A stretch of 64,000 bases of DNA from Clostridium sp. OM02-18AC (GTDB lineage: Bacteria; Bacillota; Clostridia; Lachnospirales; Lachnospiraceae). Position numbers and translations under genes: made by a program. Below the pieces are notes generated by a model. It worked only from the letters and a program-made list of their open reading frames with translations. It searched no databases and had not been told where the DNA came from. The DNA lies in contig NZ_QULW01000012.1 in assembly GCF_003481825.1 (NCBI RefSeq), positions 1 to 64,000 on the forward strand, given 5' to 3'. Shown here in pieces: positions 42,187-51,858 of the stretch; position 1 is the first letter of the stretch, and every line of letters begins with the position of its first letter.

Positions 42187-43557
42187 GTGGATTACACAAA
42201 TTTATTAAAGGATAACAGTGGAAAAGTATCAAAGGTTGGTATCGTAGGAGCTACAAAGGGATATGGTTATACACTTCTGGCACAGATGCCGAAGGTGGCG
42301 CACATGGAACTGCGCGTCATCTGCTCCCGTCATCTGGAAGAGTGCGAGGCGGTATTAAAGGAGACCGGATTTGGCGACAAGCAGATCATTGCCTGTGCGA
42401 ACATTGAGGAAATCCATGCGGCTCCGGAAGATGCGGTTTTAATTGTCAGCGACTACCGCCTGGTTATGGAGTGCGGCATCACGGCCCTGGTAGAATGTAC
42501 TGGAAATACTAAGGTCAGCTCCGATGCGGCCATTTCAGCACTGGAGAGAGGCATCAATGTTTATATGGTATCAAAGGAAACCGACAGTGTCTGCGGACCG
42601 CTGTTAAACCAGATTGCTGCAAAACACAATGCCGTTTATGCACTGGTAAATGGTGACCAGCCGAGAAACCTTCTGGATTTGTGGTCCTGGGCAAAGCTCC
42701 TTGGACTTGAGATCGTGGCAGCTGGTAAATCCAGTGAGTATGATTTTGTATGGGACCGTGAGACCGGTGAATTTACTTATCTGGATGGCAATGCAGCTCC
42801 GGAGCAGCTTCCGGAAATGCAGAACTGCTGGTATTATGAAGGAACCAAGACGCTGGAAGAGAGAAGCCGCCTGTTAGAGAAATACCGTGAAGTCATTTCC
42901 GCAGACCTGTGTGAGATGAACCTGGTATCCAATGTGACCGGAATGGTACCGTCCTCCCCATTCTTAAGCTACCCGATTGCGAAAGCCAGTGAACTTGCCA
43001 ATATCTTTATCCCGAAGGAAGATGGCGGTATCCTGGATAAAACCGGTGTTGTGGATGTGTTCTACAACCTGAGAGGAAAAGACGAGGCCAGCTTCTGCGG
43101 CGGCGAGTTTATTGTTGTGAAATGTGAAAACGAGAAGATGTGGGATATCTTAAAAGGCAAAGGACATGTGATGAGTAAGAACGGCAAATATTGCTGCATT
43201 TATTATCCATATCATTACATGGGACTGGAAACCCCGGTATCCATTCTGCTCGGTGATCTGATGGGAATCGGAACGCATGAGGAGTGCCGTCAGGTTTCGG
43301 TTATGGCCGGTGTGGCACAGCGCGACCTGCCGAAAGGTACTGTTCTGAAGGTCGAGGGACACCATCATTCCATCGATGGTCTGACACCGGAGCTTTTGGA
43401 ACGGAAAGCAACCGGCAATGCAGCGCCGTTCTACCTGTTAAATGGCTCTGTACTTCTGAACGATGTAAAGAAGGGACAGCCGGTAACAACGGATGATGTG
43501 GATCTTTCCGCACTGGAAACCTATCAGCATTATAAAAAAGGACTGGAACTGGATTAA
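42187..43557 (+). CDS. Oxidoreductase with C-terminal SAF domain (COG4091-like)
   Basis: 456 residues. A Rossmann domain (KVGIVGATKGYGYTLLAQM) resembles homoserine-dehydrogenase-like proteins, followed by a catalytic-like domain (about 150-330) and a C-terminal SAF domain (about 365-440: VAQRDLPKGTVLKVEG). The probable start is GTG 42187 with AAGGAG 11 nt upstream. This family occurs near acid-sugar and branched-sugar genes in clostridia; its reaction is not established. A terminator follows. Its presence beside GntP and a zinc dehydrogenase suggests a dedicated second oxidation or isomerisation. Confidence 0.75.
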   Translation: MDYTNLLKDNSGKVSKVGIVGATKGYGYTLLAQMPKVAHMELRVICSRHLEECEAVLKETGFGDKQIIACANIEEIHAAPEDAVLIVSDYRLVMECGITALVECTGNTKVSSDAAISALERGINVYMVSKETDSVCGPLLNQIAAKHNAVYALVNGDQPRNLLDLWSWAKLLGLEIVAAGKSSEYDFVWDRETGEFTYLDGNAAPEQLPEMQNCWYYEGTKTLEERSRLLEKYREVISADLCEMNLVSNVTGMVPSSPFLSYPIAKASELANIFIPKEDGGILDKTGVVDVFYNLRGKDEASFCGGEFIVVKCENEKMWDILKGKGHVMSKNGKYCCIYYPYHYMGLETPVSILLGDLMGIGTHEECRQVSVMAGVAQRDLPKGTVLKVEGHHHSIDGLTPELLERKATGNAAPFYLLNGSVLLNDVKKGQPVTTDDVDLSALETYQHYKKGLELD

Positions 43558-43565
43558 CATAGTAA

Positions 43566-43613
43566 GAAAGAGACGGAAGAACTGCCGCAGCAGTTCTTCC
43601 GTCTCTTTCTTTG
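43566..43613. terminator. Bidirectional terminator
   Basis: AAAGAGACGGAAGAACTGC pairs perfectly with GCAGTTCTTCCGTCTCTTT around a 3-nt loop, followed by T-rich sequence. It separates the SAF-domain gene from the convergent GntP gene. Confidence 0.9.
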
Positions 43614-43642
43614 ACAGACTCCTATATAATATAGAAGAAATA

Positions 43643-45025
43643 TTATTTCCAGATCATATTTAAGATCAGCAGTTCGACAATACCAACTCCTGTCATGATG
43701 AAGGATACGGCTGTCTTACAGCGCAGCTGGTCTTTGATCTCGGTCAGACCGAACATACCGTTGAACACCCAGAAACCACTGTCGTTGAAGTAGCTGAATG
43801 CGATCGCGCCGATACAGGAAGCCTGTGCCAGCAGAACCGGATTTAAGCCAAGGGTGGTGATGAGCGGAGCAGTCAGGGATGCTGCGGTGGTGATCGCTAC
43901 GGTTGCGGAACCAAGTGCAAGACGCATCAGGGCACCGATCAGAACCGGGATCAGGATAGCCGGAATCGGCCAGGAAACTACGGTTGCGCCGAGTACATCG
44001 CCGATACCGCTGACTTTGATGATGTTTCCGAGGGAACCGCCTGCACCGGTGATCAGCATGATCATACCGGTATCTTTGATGCTGTCGCCCATGATGTTCA
44101 TGAGCTCATCCTTCGGGATGTCTCTGCCAAGACCGTAAACAGCCAGGGTCGTTCCAAGACCAAGTGCTACGATCGGGGAACCTAAGAGGGTGATGATGCT
44201 GTAAAGGAAGCTCTCTTTGTCTACACCGATGAAATCGCATACGGTCTTGCTCAGGATGAGAACCAGCGGAATCAGGATCGGAGCGAGGGACTCGCCGAGA
44301 CCTGGAAGCTCTTTGCCGCCCATGATCTCATCTAACTGATCCATGGTCTTTAAGTATTCTTTCTTGAACTCTTTGCGGTCGTAAGTACCATCCTCACGCG
44401 GGATCTGGTAGATCTTTTTGCCGATCCAGTTTGCGTAAAGCAGGGCTGCGATGAGGATCGGAACGGACATCAGCGCACCTGCGATGATCATCTGACCAAC
44501 GTCAACGCCCATCATGCCGGCAGCGGTTAACGGACCCGGAGTCGGCGGAACCATAACGTGGGTACACTGCAGACCACAGGCAAGAGCCAGGGCCAGGGCG
44601 ATAACCGATTTACCGGTTACGCGGGACATTGCCTTACATAACGGGGCAAAGATTACGATCGCGGAATCTGCGAAAACCGGGATGGATACCAGCCATCCGG
44701 TGATACCAAGGGCAAGCTCCTCTTTGCCGCTGCCGATCTTCTTGATGAAAGAATAGGCCATACGCTCTGCAGCGCCGGTTTTCTCGAGGATACCGCCCAT
44801 CATAACGCCGAGGCCGATGATGATACCGGTACTTTTTAACGTGTTTCCGAAGCCGTCCTGAATAGCAGTGATTGCCTCAGATGGGGACATTTTGCCGATC
44901 AGACCTGTGATCAGTGCAGCGAGCAGCAGCGCGATGAAGGTGTGGGTCTTGGTCTTCATAACCAGGAAGATCATGATCGCGATGCCTAAGAACAGGCCAA
45001 GCAGCATCTGTGTTTCATGTGACAT
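43643..45025 (-). CDS. GntP-family permease of the aldarate cluster
   Basis: About 460 residues with 12 or more hydrophobic helices, with GNTLKSTGIIIGLGV, VSIPVFADSA and HVMVPPTPGPLTAAG of the GntP family. Start 45025 is chosen because AGAGG lies 8-9 nt upstream; a longer frame reaches 45067. It is not a close copy of the GntP at 39620. Its promoter shares the core of the two glucarate dehydratase promoters, so I infer that it imports an aldarate or aldonate for that pathway. Confidence 0.9.
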   Translation of the reverse strand: MSHETQMLLGLFLGIAIMIFLVMKTKTHTFIALLLAALITGLIGKMSPSEAITAIQDGFGNTLKSTGIIIGLGVMMGGILEKTGAAERMAYSFIKKIGSGKEELALGITGWLVSIPVFADSAIVIFAPLCKAMSRVTGKSVIALALALACGLQCTHVMVPPTPGPLTAAGMMGVDVGQMIIAGALMSVPILIAALLYANWIGKKIYQIPREDGTYDRKEFKKEYLKTMDQLDEIMGGKELPGLGESLAPILIPLVLILSKTVCDFIGVDKESFLYSIITLLGSPIVALGLGTTLAVYGLGRDIPKDELMNIMGDSIKDTGMIMLITGAGGSLGNIIKVSGIGDVLGATVVSWPIPAILIPVLIGALMRLALGSATVAITTAASLTAPLITTLGLNPVLLAQASCIGAIAFSYFNDSGFWVFNGMFGLTEIKDQLRCKTAVSFIMTGVGIVELLILNMIWK

Positions 45026-45249
45026 ATAGATACCTCTTTCTGTAGTGTGTTCACTTCGCTGCTGCATGATGCATTTGGAAACATACAGGACAGCTGCGGG
45101 GGCAGCTGCATGACGAAAACCAAGGATGTTCCATGATGTGTCAGATGCATGTTTTACAGCAGTTTCTACGCATCGTAAAAAATGGGGGGATGCGTCCGCA
45201 ATCTTTCTTGAAAGGTGCTGCGGGAAGTGATAAAATTATGACAAGAGGC

Positions 45250-45313
45250 ATTATAACCAAATTTAGTACATAAGTAAAATTAACTGTACTTAGCCATCTC
45301 TTAAAAAAATTAA
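45250..45313 (-). promoter_or_regulatory. Regulated promoter of the aldarate GntP gene
   Basis: On the minus strand: box TTAATTTTTTTAA (45313-45301, TTA-N7-TAA), then -35 TTTACT (45278-45273), 17 bp, TATAAT (45255-45250). TTAATTTTACTTA covers the -35. The box begins exactly 35 bp before the -35, as in three other promoters here. The 297-bp gap to the LysR gene holds nothing else apparent. Confidence 0.7.
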
Positions 45314-45322
45314 TGATAACTC

Positions 45323-46243
45323 TTAATACAGCGGCTCTGAGTTTTCCCAGTACTGCTTTGCCAGGCGGATAAATTCCCTGGCACCGGAGTTTAAGTATCC
45401 GTGCTTCTGGCAGCAGATGGTGATCTCCCAGGACGGGCGGTCCGGGAGCGAGAAGCAGGCAACCCCTTTGTCCAGTCCAAGCGTGTAGTACCGCGGAATA
45501 ATGCCGCAGCAGAGCGTGGACTGTACCATGGCGGCAATGCCGCTGGTATTGTTGGTTTCAAAGAGAATGTTTGGGGCGAAACCGGCTTTCTCGAAGAGGG
45601 TGTCGCACATGGAGCGCAGGGTGGACGATTTGTCCATCAGTACAAAAGGTTCGTAGCACAGTTCATTTAAGTCCAGGACCGCCAGGGGTTCCCCGTCGGG
45701 CGCAGCCTTTTCGGCAAGCGGGTGTCCATCCGGGATAATGAGTACCAGTTCTTCCTTTTTTAAGGAATAGTAGGTGTCGTTGGTCTGGTCCCTGGGTGAG
45801 AGCGTCATGAGACCGACATCGATCTCCCCTTTGGCGATCGCTTCCTGCTGGGCACGCACCCGCATCTCGATCGGGCGCACATCCAGATTTGGAAAGTTGC
45901 GGTGCAGTTCCGGGTAGATTGCAGTAAACATGCGCAGTCCCCGGCCGGGAGTCAGTCCCAGTGTCAGGTGTCCTTTGCGGGCACTGACGACATCGTAAAT
46001 ACGGTTATAAGTGGTATTTTTGATCTGAAGGGCGGCTTTGGCTCCTTCGATATAAATTTCCCCCGCTTCCGTCAGGCGCCAGTTGGTGCGGGAACGGTGA
46101 AACAAGGGGGTACCCAGTTCTTTTTCCAGCTTTAAAAGCTGCTGGTTTAAGGCAGACTGGGTGATGAAAAGTTTTTCTGCTGCTTTGGTAATATTATTTT
46201 CTTCCGCGATTTTTAATATGTATTCAATTTGCTTTGTATCCAT
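45323..46243 (-). CDS. LysR-family regulator C, divergent from gudD1
   Basis: About 306 residues. HTH ITKAAEKLFITQSALNQQLL lies at 18-37. The effector domain begins near residue 90 (LTLGLTPGRGLRMFTAIYPEL). ATG 46243 follows GGGAGG; a longer frame to 46294 is not supported. Its nearest relative here is LysR D (47971). Divergent orientation to the glucarate dehydratase gene makes that gene its main target. Confidence 0.9.
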   Translation of the reverse strand: MDTKQIEYILKIAEENNITKAAEKLFITQSALNQQLLKLEKELGTPLFHRSRTNWRLTEAGEIYIEGAKAALQIKNTTYNRIYDVVSARKGHLTLGLTPGRGLRMFTAIYPELHRNFPNLDVRPIEMRVRAQQEAIAKGEIDVGLMTLSPRDQTNDTYYSLKKEELVLIIPDGHPLAEKAAPDGEPLAVLDLNELCYEPFVLMDKSSTLRSMCDTLFEKAGFAPNILFETNNTSGIAAMVQSTLCCGIIPRYYTLGLDKGVACFSLPDRPSWEITICCQKHGYLNSGAREFIRLAKQYWENSEPLY

Positions 46244-46396
46244 GAAAACCTCCCGGGATCGCTGCGACATGAGTTCTTCCTTATATAATGCCAAAAAAGG
46301 CAGAAACCGTCGTCAGCCAGCCAACCATATCCGTACAATAAAACTGATATGGATCATTATAACAGGTTTCCGGAGAAAGATAAACAAGCAAAAATA

Positions 46397-46451
46397 TTAA
46401 GAGAAATATAAATACTATTAATTTTACTTATTTGCCTGTTCGTGCTATGAT
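46397..46451 (+). promoter_or_regulatory. gudD1 promoter and likely LysR box
   Basis: TTTACT (46423-46428), 17 bp, TATGAT (46446-46451), with TTAATTTTACTTA covering the -35 (46418-46430). An imperfect TTA-N9-TAA box starts at 46397. It does not hold the exact 35-bp spacing of the other promoters. Confidence 0.6.
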
Positions 46452-46511
46452 AGCATCAGTAAGAGATACAAGAACTCAATAATATTTATCATATATAAGG
46501 AGGGTATTTCA

Positions 46512-47852
46512 ATGAATCAGATTCCAACAATCACAAAGATGGAAGTTTTCCCGGTTGCAGGACACGACTGCATGGAGCTGAACTTAAGCGGTGCACATGC
46601 TCCGTACTTCACCCGTAACATCGTGATCCTGACCGACAGCACCGGTAACGAGGGTATCGGTGAGGTTCCGGGCGGTGAGAAGATCACTGCTGCATTAGAG
46701 CAGATCAAAGATCTCGTAATCGGTTCCAGCATCGGCGACTACAAGCAGACCTTAAACAAGATCCGTGCATGGCTGTCTGCTAACATCAAAGACGACAAGC
46801 GTGGTCTGCAGACCTTCGACCTGCGTGTTGGTGTACATGTAGTAACCGCAGTAGAGGCTCCGCTTCTTGACTTACTTGGTAAGTTCTTAAACGTTCCGGC
46901 TGCAGCATTAATGGGCGACGGAATCCAGAGAGAGAAAGTTCGTTTCCTGTCTTACCTGTTCTATGTTGGCGATCGCAAGAAAACCGACCTTGAGTATGAG
47001 GAAGAGCCGGATGCAGCGTGCGACTGGTACCGTCTGCGTCACGAGGAGGCTATGACTCCGGAAGCAATCGTGGCACTGGCAAAAGCTACCAACGAGAAAT
47101 ACGGCTTCGAAGACTTCAAGCTGAAGGGCGGCGTTTTAGCTCCTCAGGAAGAGGTTAAGGCTGTTACCGCTATCAAGGAAGCATTCCCGAACGCACGTGT
47201 AGACCTTGACCCGAACGGCTGCTGGAGCTTAAAAGAGGCTCTGGAAGTTGCTCCGGACTTAAAGAAGGTTCTGGCTTACTGTGAGGATCCGTGTGGTGCT
47301 GAGGATGGTTTCTCAGGCCGTGAGGTTATGGCTGAGTTCAGAAAAGCAACCATGATGCCGACCGCAACCAATATGATCAACACGGACTGGCGTCAGATGT
47401 GCCACGCAATCGCTCTGCAGAGCGTAGATATCCCGTTAGCAGATCCGCACTTCTGGACCATGGAAGGTTCCGTACGTGTTGGCCAGCTGTGCAACGACTT
47501 CGGTCTGATGTGGGGCTGCCATTCCAATAACCACTTCGATATCTCCCTGGCTATGGTTGTACAGTGTGCAGCTGCAATCCCGGGCAAGATGAACGGTATC
47601 GATACTCACTGGATCTGGCAGGAGGGCCGTGAGCGCCTGACCAAAGAGCCGATGCAGATCGTAGGCGGATGCATCGACCTGCCGAAGAAGCCGGGTCTTG
47701 GTGTAGAGGTTGACCGTGACCAGGTTATGAAGGCTCATCAGCTGTACATGGACAAGTGCTATGGCAAGGGCGCTCGTAATGACGCTGTTGGTATGCAGTA
47801 CTTAATCCCAGGCTGGACTTTCGATAACAAGAAACCGTGCATGGTTCGCTAA
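46512..47852 (+). CDS. gudD: Glucarate dehydratase-like enolase-superfamily enzyme 1
   Basis: 446 residues, the GudD length. The family would dehydrate D-glucarate to 5-keto-4-deoxyglucarate. Catalytic and metal residues are visible: Lys pair in FKLKGG, metal acids in LDPNG and CEDPC, Asn in PTATNM and the His base in SNNHFD. AAGGAGG precedes ATG 46512. The isolated gene is followed by a terminator. Another acid sugar such as idarate is possible. Two dehydratase paralogues in one cluster suggest different stereochemical substrates. Confidence 0.85.
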   Translation: MNQIPTITKMEVFPVAGHDCMELNLSGAHAPYFTRNIVILTDSTGNEGIGEVPGGEKITAALEQIKDLVIGSSIGDYKQTLNKIRAWLSANIKDDKRGLQTFDLRVGVHVVTAVEAPLLDLLGKFLNVPAAALMGDGIQREKVRFLSYLFYVGDRKKTDLEYEEEPDAACDWYRLRHEEAMTPEAIVALAKATNEKYGFEDFKLKGGVLAPQEEVKAVTAIKEAFPNARVDLDPNGCWSLKEALEVAPDLKKVLAYCEDPCGAEDGFSGREVMAEFRKATMMPTATNMINTDWRQMCHAIALQSVDIPLADPHFWTMEGSVRVGQLCNDFGLMWGCHSNNHFDISLAMVVQCAAAIPGKMNGIDTHWIWQEGRERLTKEPMQIVGGCIDLPKKPGLGVEVDRDQVMKAHQLYMDKCYGKGARNDAVGMQYLIPGWTFDNKKPCMVR

Positions 47853-47877
47853 TCCGAATAAAAGAAAGTGTCATATA

Positions 47878-47925
47878 AGAAAACAGCCAGGTTCCGGCAT
47901 TGCCGGAATCTGGCTGTTTTCTTTT
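47878..47925 (+). terminator. Terminator of gudD1
   Basis: AAAACAGCCAG...TTCCGGCA pairs with TGCCGGAA...CTGGCTGTTTT and a T-rich tail follows. It lies before the convergent LysR D gene. Confidence 0.9.
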
Positions 47926-47970
47926 GCTTACATAGCATATTGAGGAGGCGCCGGTGGCGCGTCCGCTGAT

Positions 47971-48876
47971 TCAATTATGTTTCCAGTACGCTCTGCACAA
48001 TTCCAGAAAATACTCTTCCGCATGACTTAAATATGCATTTTTTCTGCAGCACATGGTGACTTCCCAGCTTGGATGACCTTCCAGACGGAAATACCGGATT
48101 CCGGGATCGGACTGGGCGAAAATTTCCGGCAGCAGGGCGCACCCTACATCGGCGAGGACCATGCGGTATTTGCTGACATTGCTGCTGGTGGAAAAGAGCA
48201 CCTGTGGCTGGAAAACGGCCTGGGAAAACAGCGCCTCCTCCAGCTGATACATCGTCGAACGGCGCGTGATCAGAATGAAAGGATCCGCGGAAAAGCGGGA
48301 TAAGCTGATTTCAGGCGCATCTTCGGATTTACAGCTTCCGAGGTGCGCCAGTGCATGGCTGACCGGAACTGCCAGAAAGATTTCTTCGTCTTTCATATGA
48401 AGATAGGTGTTTTCATCTTTCTGGGATTGCATCAGGGTAATGAGCCCTAAATCAAGTTCGTTTTTTGTGATGAGATTTTGCATGGTGCGGACATTACACT
48501 CCACCGGTTCAATGCGGGTATCCGGAAATGTCCGGTGAAATTCCGGATAGATGGCGGTAAACATATTGACACCGCGCTCCGGGATGAGCCCCAGGCTGAT
48601 ACGGCGGCTGCCGCTTTCTTTTAAGTCCTCGATCTGGCTGTAGGCATCTTTCTTTAAATTCAAAATCTGCCTGGCGGTCCGCACATAGATTTCCCCGGCT
48701 GGAGTCAGCTGCCAGTCGGAGCGGTTTCGGACAAACAGGGCGATGCCGAGTTCATTTTCCAGCTTTTGCAGCTGCTGGTTTAAGGCAGACTGCGTGACAA
48801 AAAGCTTTTCGGCAGCTTTGGTGATGCTGCGTTCTTCACTGATCTGAATGATGTATTCTAATTGTCTGGTATCCAA
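47971..48876 (-). CDS. LysR-family regulator D, divergent from the flavoprotein operon
   Basis: 301 residues starting at a TTG codon (TTG GAT ACC), with GGAAG upstream. HTH ITKAAEKLFVTQSALNQQL is almost the same as in LysR C. The effector domain begins LGLIPERGVNMFTAIYPEF, also like LysR C, so the two are recent paralogues. It is divergent from the GlpA-like operon and faces its TTAGAAAAACTAA box. Confidence 0.9.
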   Translation of the reverse strand: MDTRQLEYIIQISEERSITKAAEKLFVTQSALNQQLQKLENELGIALFVRNRSDWQLTPAGEIYVRTARQILNLKKDAYSQIEDLKESGSRRISLGLIPERGVNMFTAIYPEFHRTFPDTRIEPVECNVRTMQNLITKNELDLGLITLMQSQKDENTYLHMKDEEIFLAVPVSHALAHLGSCKSEDAPEISLSRFSADPFILITRRSTMYQLEEALFSQAVFQPQVLFSTSSNVSKYRMVLADVGCALLPEIFAQSDPGIRYFRLEGHPSWEVTMCCRKNAYLSHAEEYFLELCRAYWKHN

Positions 48877-48975
48877 GATAACGCTTCCTTCCTATATAAA
48901 TACAGATTTATAGATGCAGATTGCGTGCAAAATCCGGTACGGGACTTTACGCGTGATTTTACTAAAATTCAAATG

Positions 48976-49039
48976 TTAGAAAAACTAATATAAGTATTAT
49001 TTATATAAATTTGACTGACATACGTGCTTATTATACAAT
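48976..49039 (+). promoter_or_regulatory. Flavoprotein operon promoter with LysR box
   Basis: TTAGAAAAACTAA (48976-48988) begins exactly 35 bp before TTGACT (49011-49016); 17 bp later is TACAAT (49034-49039). The same 13-mer at the same distance precedes larA1 at 54397. Confidence 0.8.
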
Positions 49040-49162
49040 GTGATTATCAATAAGACAAGCTGTGCTGGAAAGGCAGCGCAGCTGGAACAGTGAAAATCCG
49101 GGGCAGCGGTGAGCGCAGTGGATTTTTGCAGGAACGAAGTGAGAAAGTGAGGATGGATCAGT

Positions 49163-50626
49163 ATGATGTCCTATGATGTGATCGTAATCGGCGCGGGAGT
49201 TGTCGGTTCGGCTGTGGCACGTGAGTTATCACGCTATCAGTTAAACGCGGCAGTGCTGGAGAAGGAGCTGGATGTGGCATGCGGAAACAGCAGCCGCAAC
49301 ACCGGTATGCTCCACGCAGGATTTACCTACAAACCAGGCAGCTTAAAGGCAGAGTGTGCGGTGGAAGGAAACCAGGAGTTTGACCAGGTGGCTAAGGAGC
49401 TGGGTGTTCCATTCAAGCGGACCGGAAAGCTGGTTGTTGGCTTTACCGACCATGACCGCGAGAATATCTTAAAGTACAAAGCCATTGGCGAGCAGAACGG
49501 TGTCAAGGGCATGCGCATGATCGACAAGGACGAGATCAACCGCATCGATCCGAACGCAGGCGGTGAGTTTGCCATGTATGTGCCGTCTTCCGGTATCCTC
49601 GATCCGATGCAGTACACCATCGGTCTGGCTGAGAATGCATGCCAGAACGGTGTGAAATTCCATTTTGGACAGAAGGTAACCGGCATCACGAGAGATGAGG
49701 CAAAGGATGTCTGGGTAGTAACGACTGAGACCGACACCTTTGAGACGAAGTGGGTCATCAACTGCGCCGGTATGTACGCATCGGAGATCTCTGAGATGCT
49801 GGGTTACCCGAATTACCCGGTAAAGGGCTTTAAGGGTGAGTATTATGTGCTGGATAAAAAGGCAGGAAAGTTCCTTTCCATCCCGGTTTACCCGGCGCCG
49901 AATGACAAGGGCGGTTTCTCCACCCACGCAACCCCAACGGTTGACGGAAACGTGCTGGTAGGACCGGACTCCTATGTGACAGAAGGCCGCGAGGACTATG
50001 TGGTGACCAAGGAGCATATGGACGGACTGTTCCGTGACGGAAGCAAGATGTTCAAACAGATGAAGCGCGAATACTTTATCCGCAATTTTGCCGGTATCCG
50101 CTGGAAACGTTACAATCCGGAGACTGGCGAGATCCTGGATTTCCTGTTAGAGTCCGATGATGCGCATCCGCATACCGTAAACCTGGTCGGCATTGAGTCT
50201 CCGGGTGTGACCTGTGCATTGCCGTTAGCAAGACGTGCAGTAGCACTGTTAGTTCAGAAGGAGCAGCCGCAGAAGAACGAAAGCTTTCACCCGGTACGTC
50301 CGGTGAAGAAACGCTTCCACGAGATGAGCCATGAAGAGCAGCAGCAGGCAATCAAAGAGAATCCGCTGTACGGCGAGGTGGTCTGCCGCTGTGAGACCGT
50401 GACAAAGGCTGAGATCCTGGATGCGATCCGCAATCCTCTTGGTGTCTGCACGGTAACCGGCATCAAGAACCGCACCCGCGCGACCATGGGACGCTGCCAG
50501 GGCGGCTACTGCGAGACCCGCATTACCGAGATGATTGAGCAGGAGAAGCATCTTGCGCCGGAAGAGGTACGCTATTCCAAACGTGATTCTTATATTTTCA
50601 CAGGAAAGGTCAGGGACGTAAAATGA
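49163..50626 (+). CDS. FAD-dependent dehydrogenase, GlpA-like with C-terminal BFD-like domain
   Basis: 487 residues. Rossmann motif VIVIGAGVVGSAVARELSRY at 4-23, the DAO-family body, and a C-terminal Cys-rich domain with CRCETVT and CQGGYC like the [2Fe-2S] bacterioferritin-associated-ferredoxin fold. This is the clostridial form of anaerobic glycerol-3-phosphate dehydrogenase subunit A. However, no glycerol genes are near, and it is controlled by the same box as a LarA-like racemase. I infer a 2-hydroxyacid substrate. It overlaps the next gene by 4 nt. Confidence 0.8.
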   Translation: MMSYDVIVIGAGVVGSAVARELSRYQLNAAVLEKELDVACGNSSRNTGMLHAGFTYKPGSLKAECAVEGNQEFDQVAKELGVPFKRTGKLVVGFTDHDRENILKYKAIGEQNGVKGMRMIDKDEINRIDPNAGGEFAMYVPSSGILDPMQYTIGLAENACQNGVKFHFGQKVTGITRDEAKDVWVVTTETDTFETKWVINCAGMYASEISEMLGYPNYPVKGFKGEYYVLDKKAGKFLSIPVYPAPNDKGGFSTHATPTVDGNVLVGPDSYVTEGREDYVVTKEHMDGLFRDGSKMFKQMKREYFIRNFAGIRWKRYNPETGEILDFLLESDDAHPHTVNLVGIESPGVTCALPLARRAVALLVQKEQPQKNESFHPVRPVKKRFHEMSHEEQQQAIKENPLYGEVVCRCETVTKAEILDAIRNPLGVCTVTGIKNRTRATMGRCQGGYCETRITEMIEQEKHLAPEEVRYSKRDSYIFTGKVRDVK

Positions 50627-51858
50627 GAAATGTAGATGTAGTAATTATCGGCGGCGGCCCGGCTGGCCTTGCGGCAGCCCTGGAGCTTTGGAAAAAGGGT
50701 ATTCATGATATTTTGATCTTAGAGCGGGAAAAGGGACTGGGCGGAATCCTGCGCCAGTGTATCCACGATGGTTTTGGTCTGACCCGTTTCGGCGAGACCT
50801 TGAGCGGACCGGAATATGCTTCCCGCTTTGCAAAGCAGGTGAAAGAGCTGGGCATTCCGTACATGACAGATACCACAGTCCTGGAGCTGACACCGGACAA
50901 GCAGGTGTTCGCGGCATCTCCGGAGGGACTGTTGGAGATCCAGGCGAAAGCTGTGATCCTGGCTATGGGCTGCAGAGAGCGCACCCGCGGCGCCATCAGC
51001 ACACCGGGTACCCGTCCGGCTGGCGTGTATACAGCAGGTGTGGCACAGGCTTACATCAACTTAAAGAACCGCATGCCGGGAAAGAATGTCGTGATCCTTG
51101 GATCTGGTGACATCGGCATGATCATGGCAAGACGTATGACCCTGGAAGGTGCGAAAGTGCTTGGCGTGTTTGAAATCCAGCCTTATGCGAGCGGACTTCC
51201 GAGAAACATTGAGCAGTGCTTAAACGACTACAACATTCCGCTGCACTTAAGCCACTCCGTAACCGAGATCCGCGGTGTGGACCGTCTGGAGAGCGTTGTG
51301 ATCTCCGAAGTAGATGACAAGCTGCAGCCGATTCCGGGAAGCGAGAAGGAGTATCCGTGCGATACCCTGATCCTTTCTGTCGGACTGATCCCAGAGAACG
51401 AGCTGACCTGGATGGCTGGCGCGAAAGAAGACTTGGGTACCAAAGGCGCATCCGTTGACGAGAACTTCCAGACCACCGTTCCTGGTGTGTTTGCAGCAGG
51501 AAACGTGCTCCATGTGCATGACCTGGTAGATTTCGTTTCCATGGAGGCAGAGGAGCTGGCAGACGGAGCAGCCTGCTACATCAAAGAGGGTTCTCTTCCG
51601 GAGTGTGGACTTGCGATCACCGGAGATAACATGGTAGGTCAGTTAACCCCGGCCCGTTTCAGCGGAACCGGCAATGTGACCGTGTCCTTCCGTATGAGAG
51701 AACCGGTGAGAAACTGTACCGTAGAGCTGTGGCAGGGTGACCATCTGGTAAAACAGAAGAAGTTCCCGAAGGCACTTCCGGCTGAGATGATCCAGATCGC
51801 GTTGAAACCGGAAGAGCTGAACGAAAAGGATAACCTGGAGGTGAGAGTGGTATGTTAA
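50623..51858 (+). CDS. FAD/NAD-dependent oxidoreductase, GlpB/HcnB-like
   Basis: 411 residues. Two dinucleotide-binding sites are visible, VIIGGGPAGLAAALELWKK for FAD and VVILGSGDIGMIMARRM for NAD. The C-terminal GVFAAGNVLHVHDLVD is the second FAD motif. It probably transfers electrons from the GlpA-like subunit to NAD or another carrier. Its ATG lies within the preceding stop (ATGA) and its own end overlaps the next gene by 7 nt, indicating a stable complex. Confidence 0.85.
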   Translation: MRNVDVVIIGGGPAGLAAALELWKKGIHDILILEREKGLGGILRQCIHDGFGLTRFGETLSGPEYASRFAKQVKELGIPYMTDTTVLELTPDKQVFAASPEGLLEIQAKAVILAMGCRERTRGAISTPGTRPAGVYTAGVAQAYINLKNRMPGKNVVILGSGDIGMIMARRMTLEGAKVLGVFEIQPYASGLPRNIEQCLNDYNIPLHLSHSVTEIRGVDRLESVVISEVDDKLQPIPGSEKEYPCDTLILSVGLIPENELTWMAGAKEDLGTKGASVDENFQTTVPGVFAAGNVLHVHDLVDFVSMEAEELADGAACYIKEGSLPECGLAITGDNMVGQLTPARFSGTGNVTVSFRMREPVRNCTVELWQGDHLVKQKKFPKALPAEMIQIALKPEELNEKDNLEVRVVC

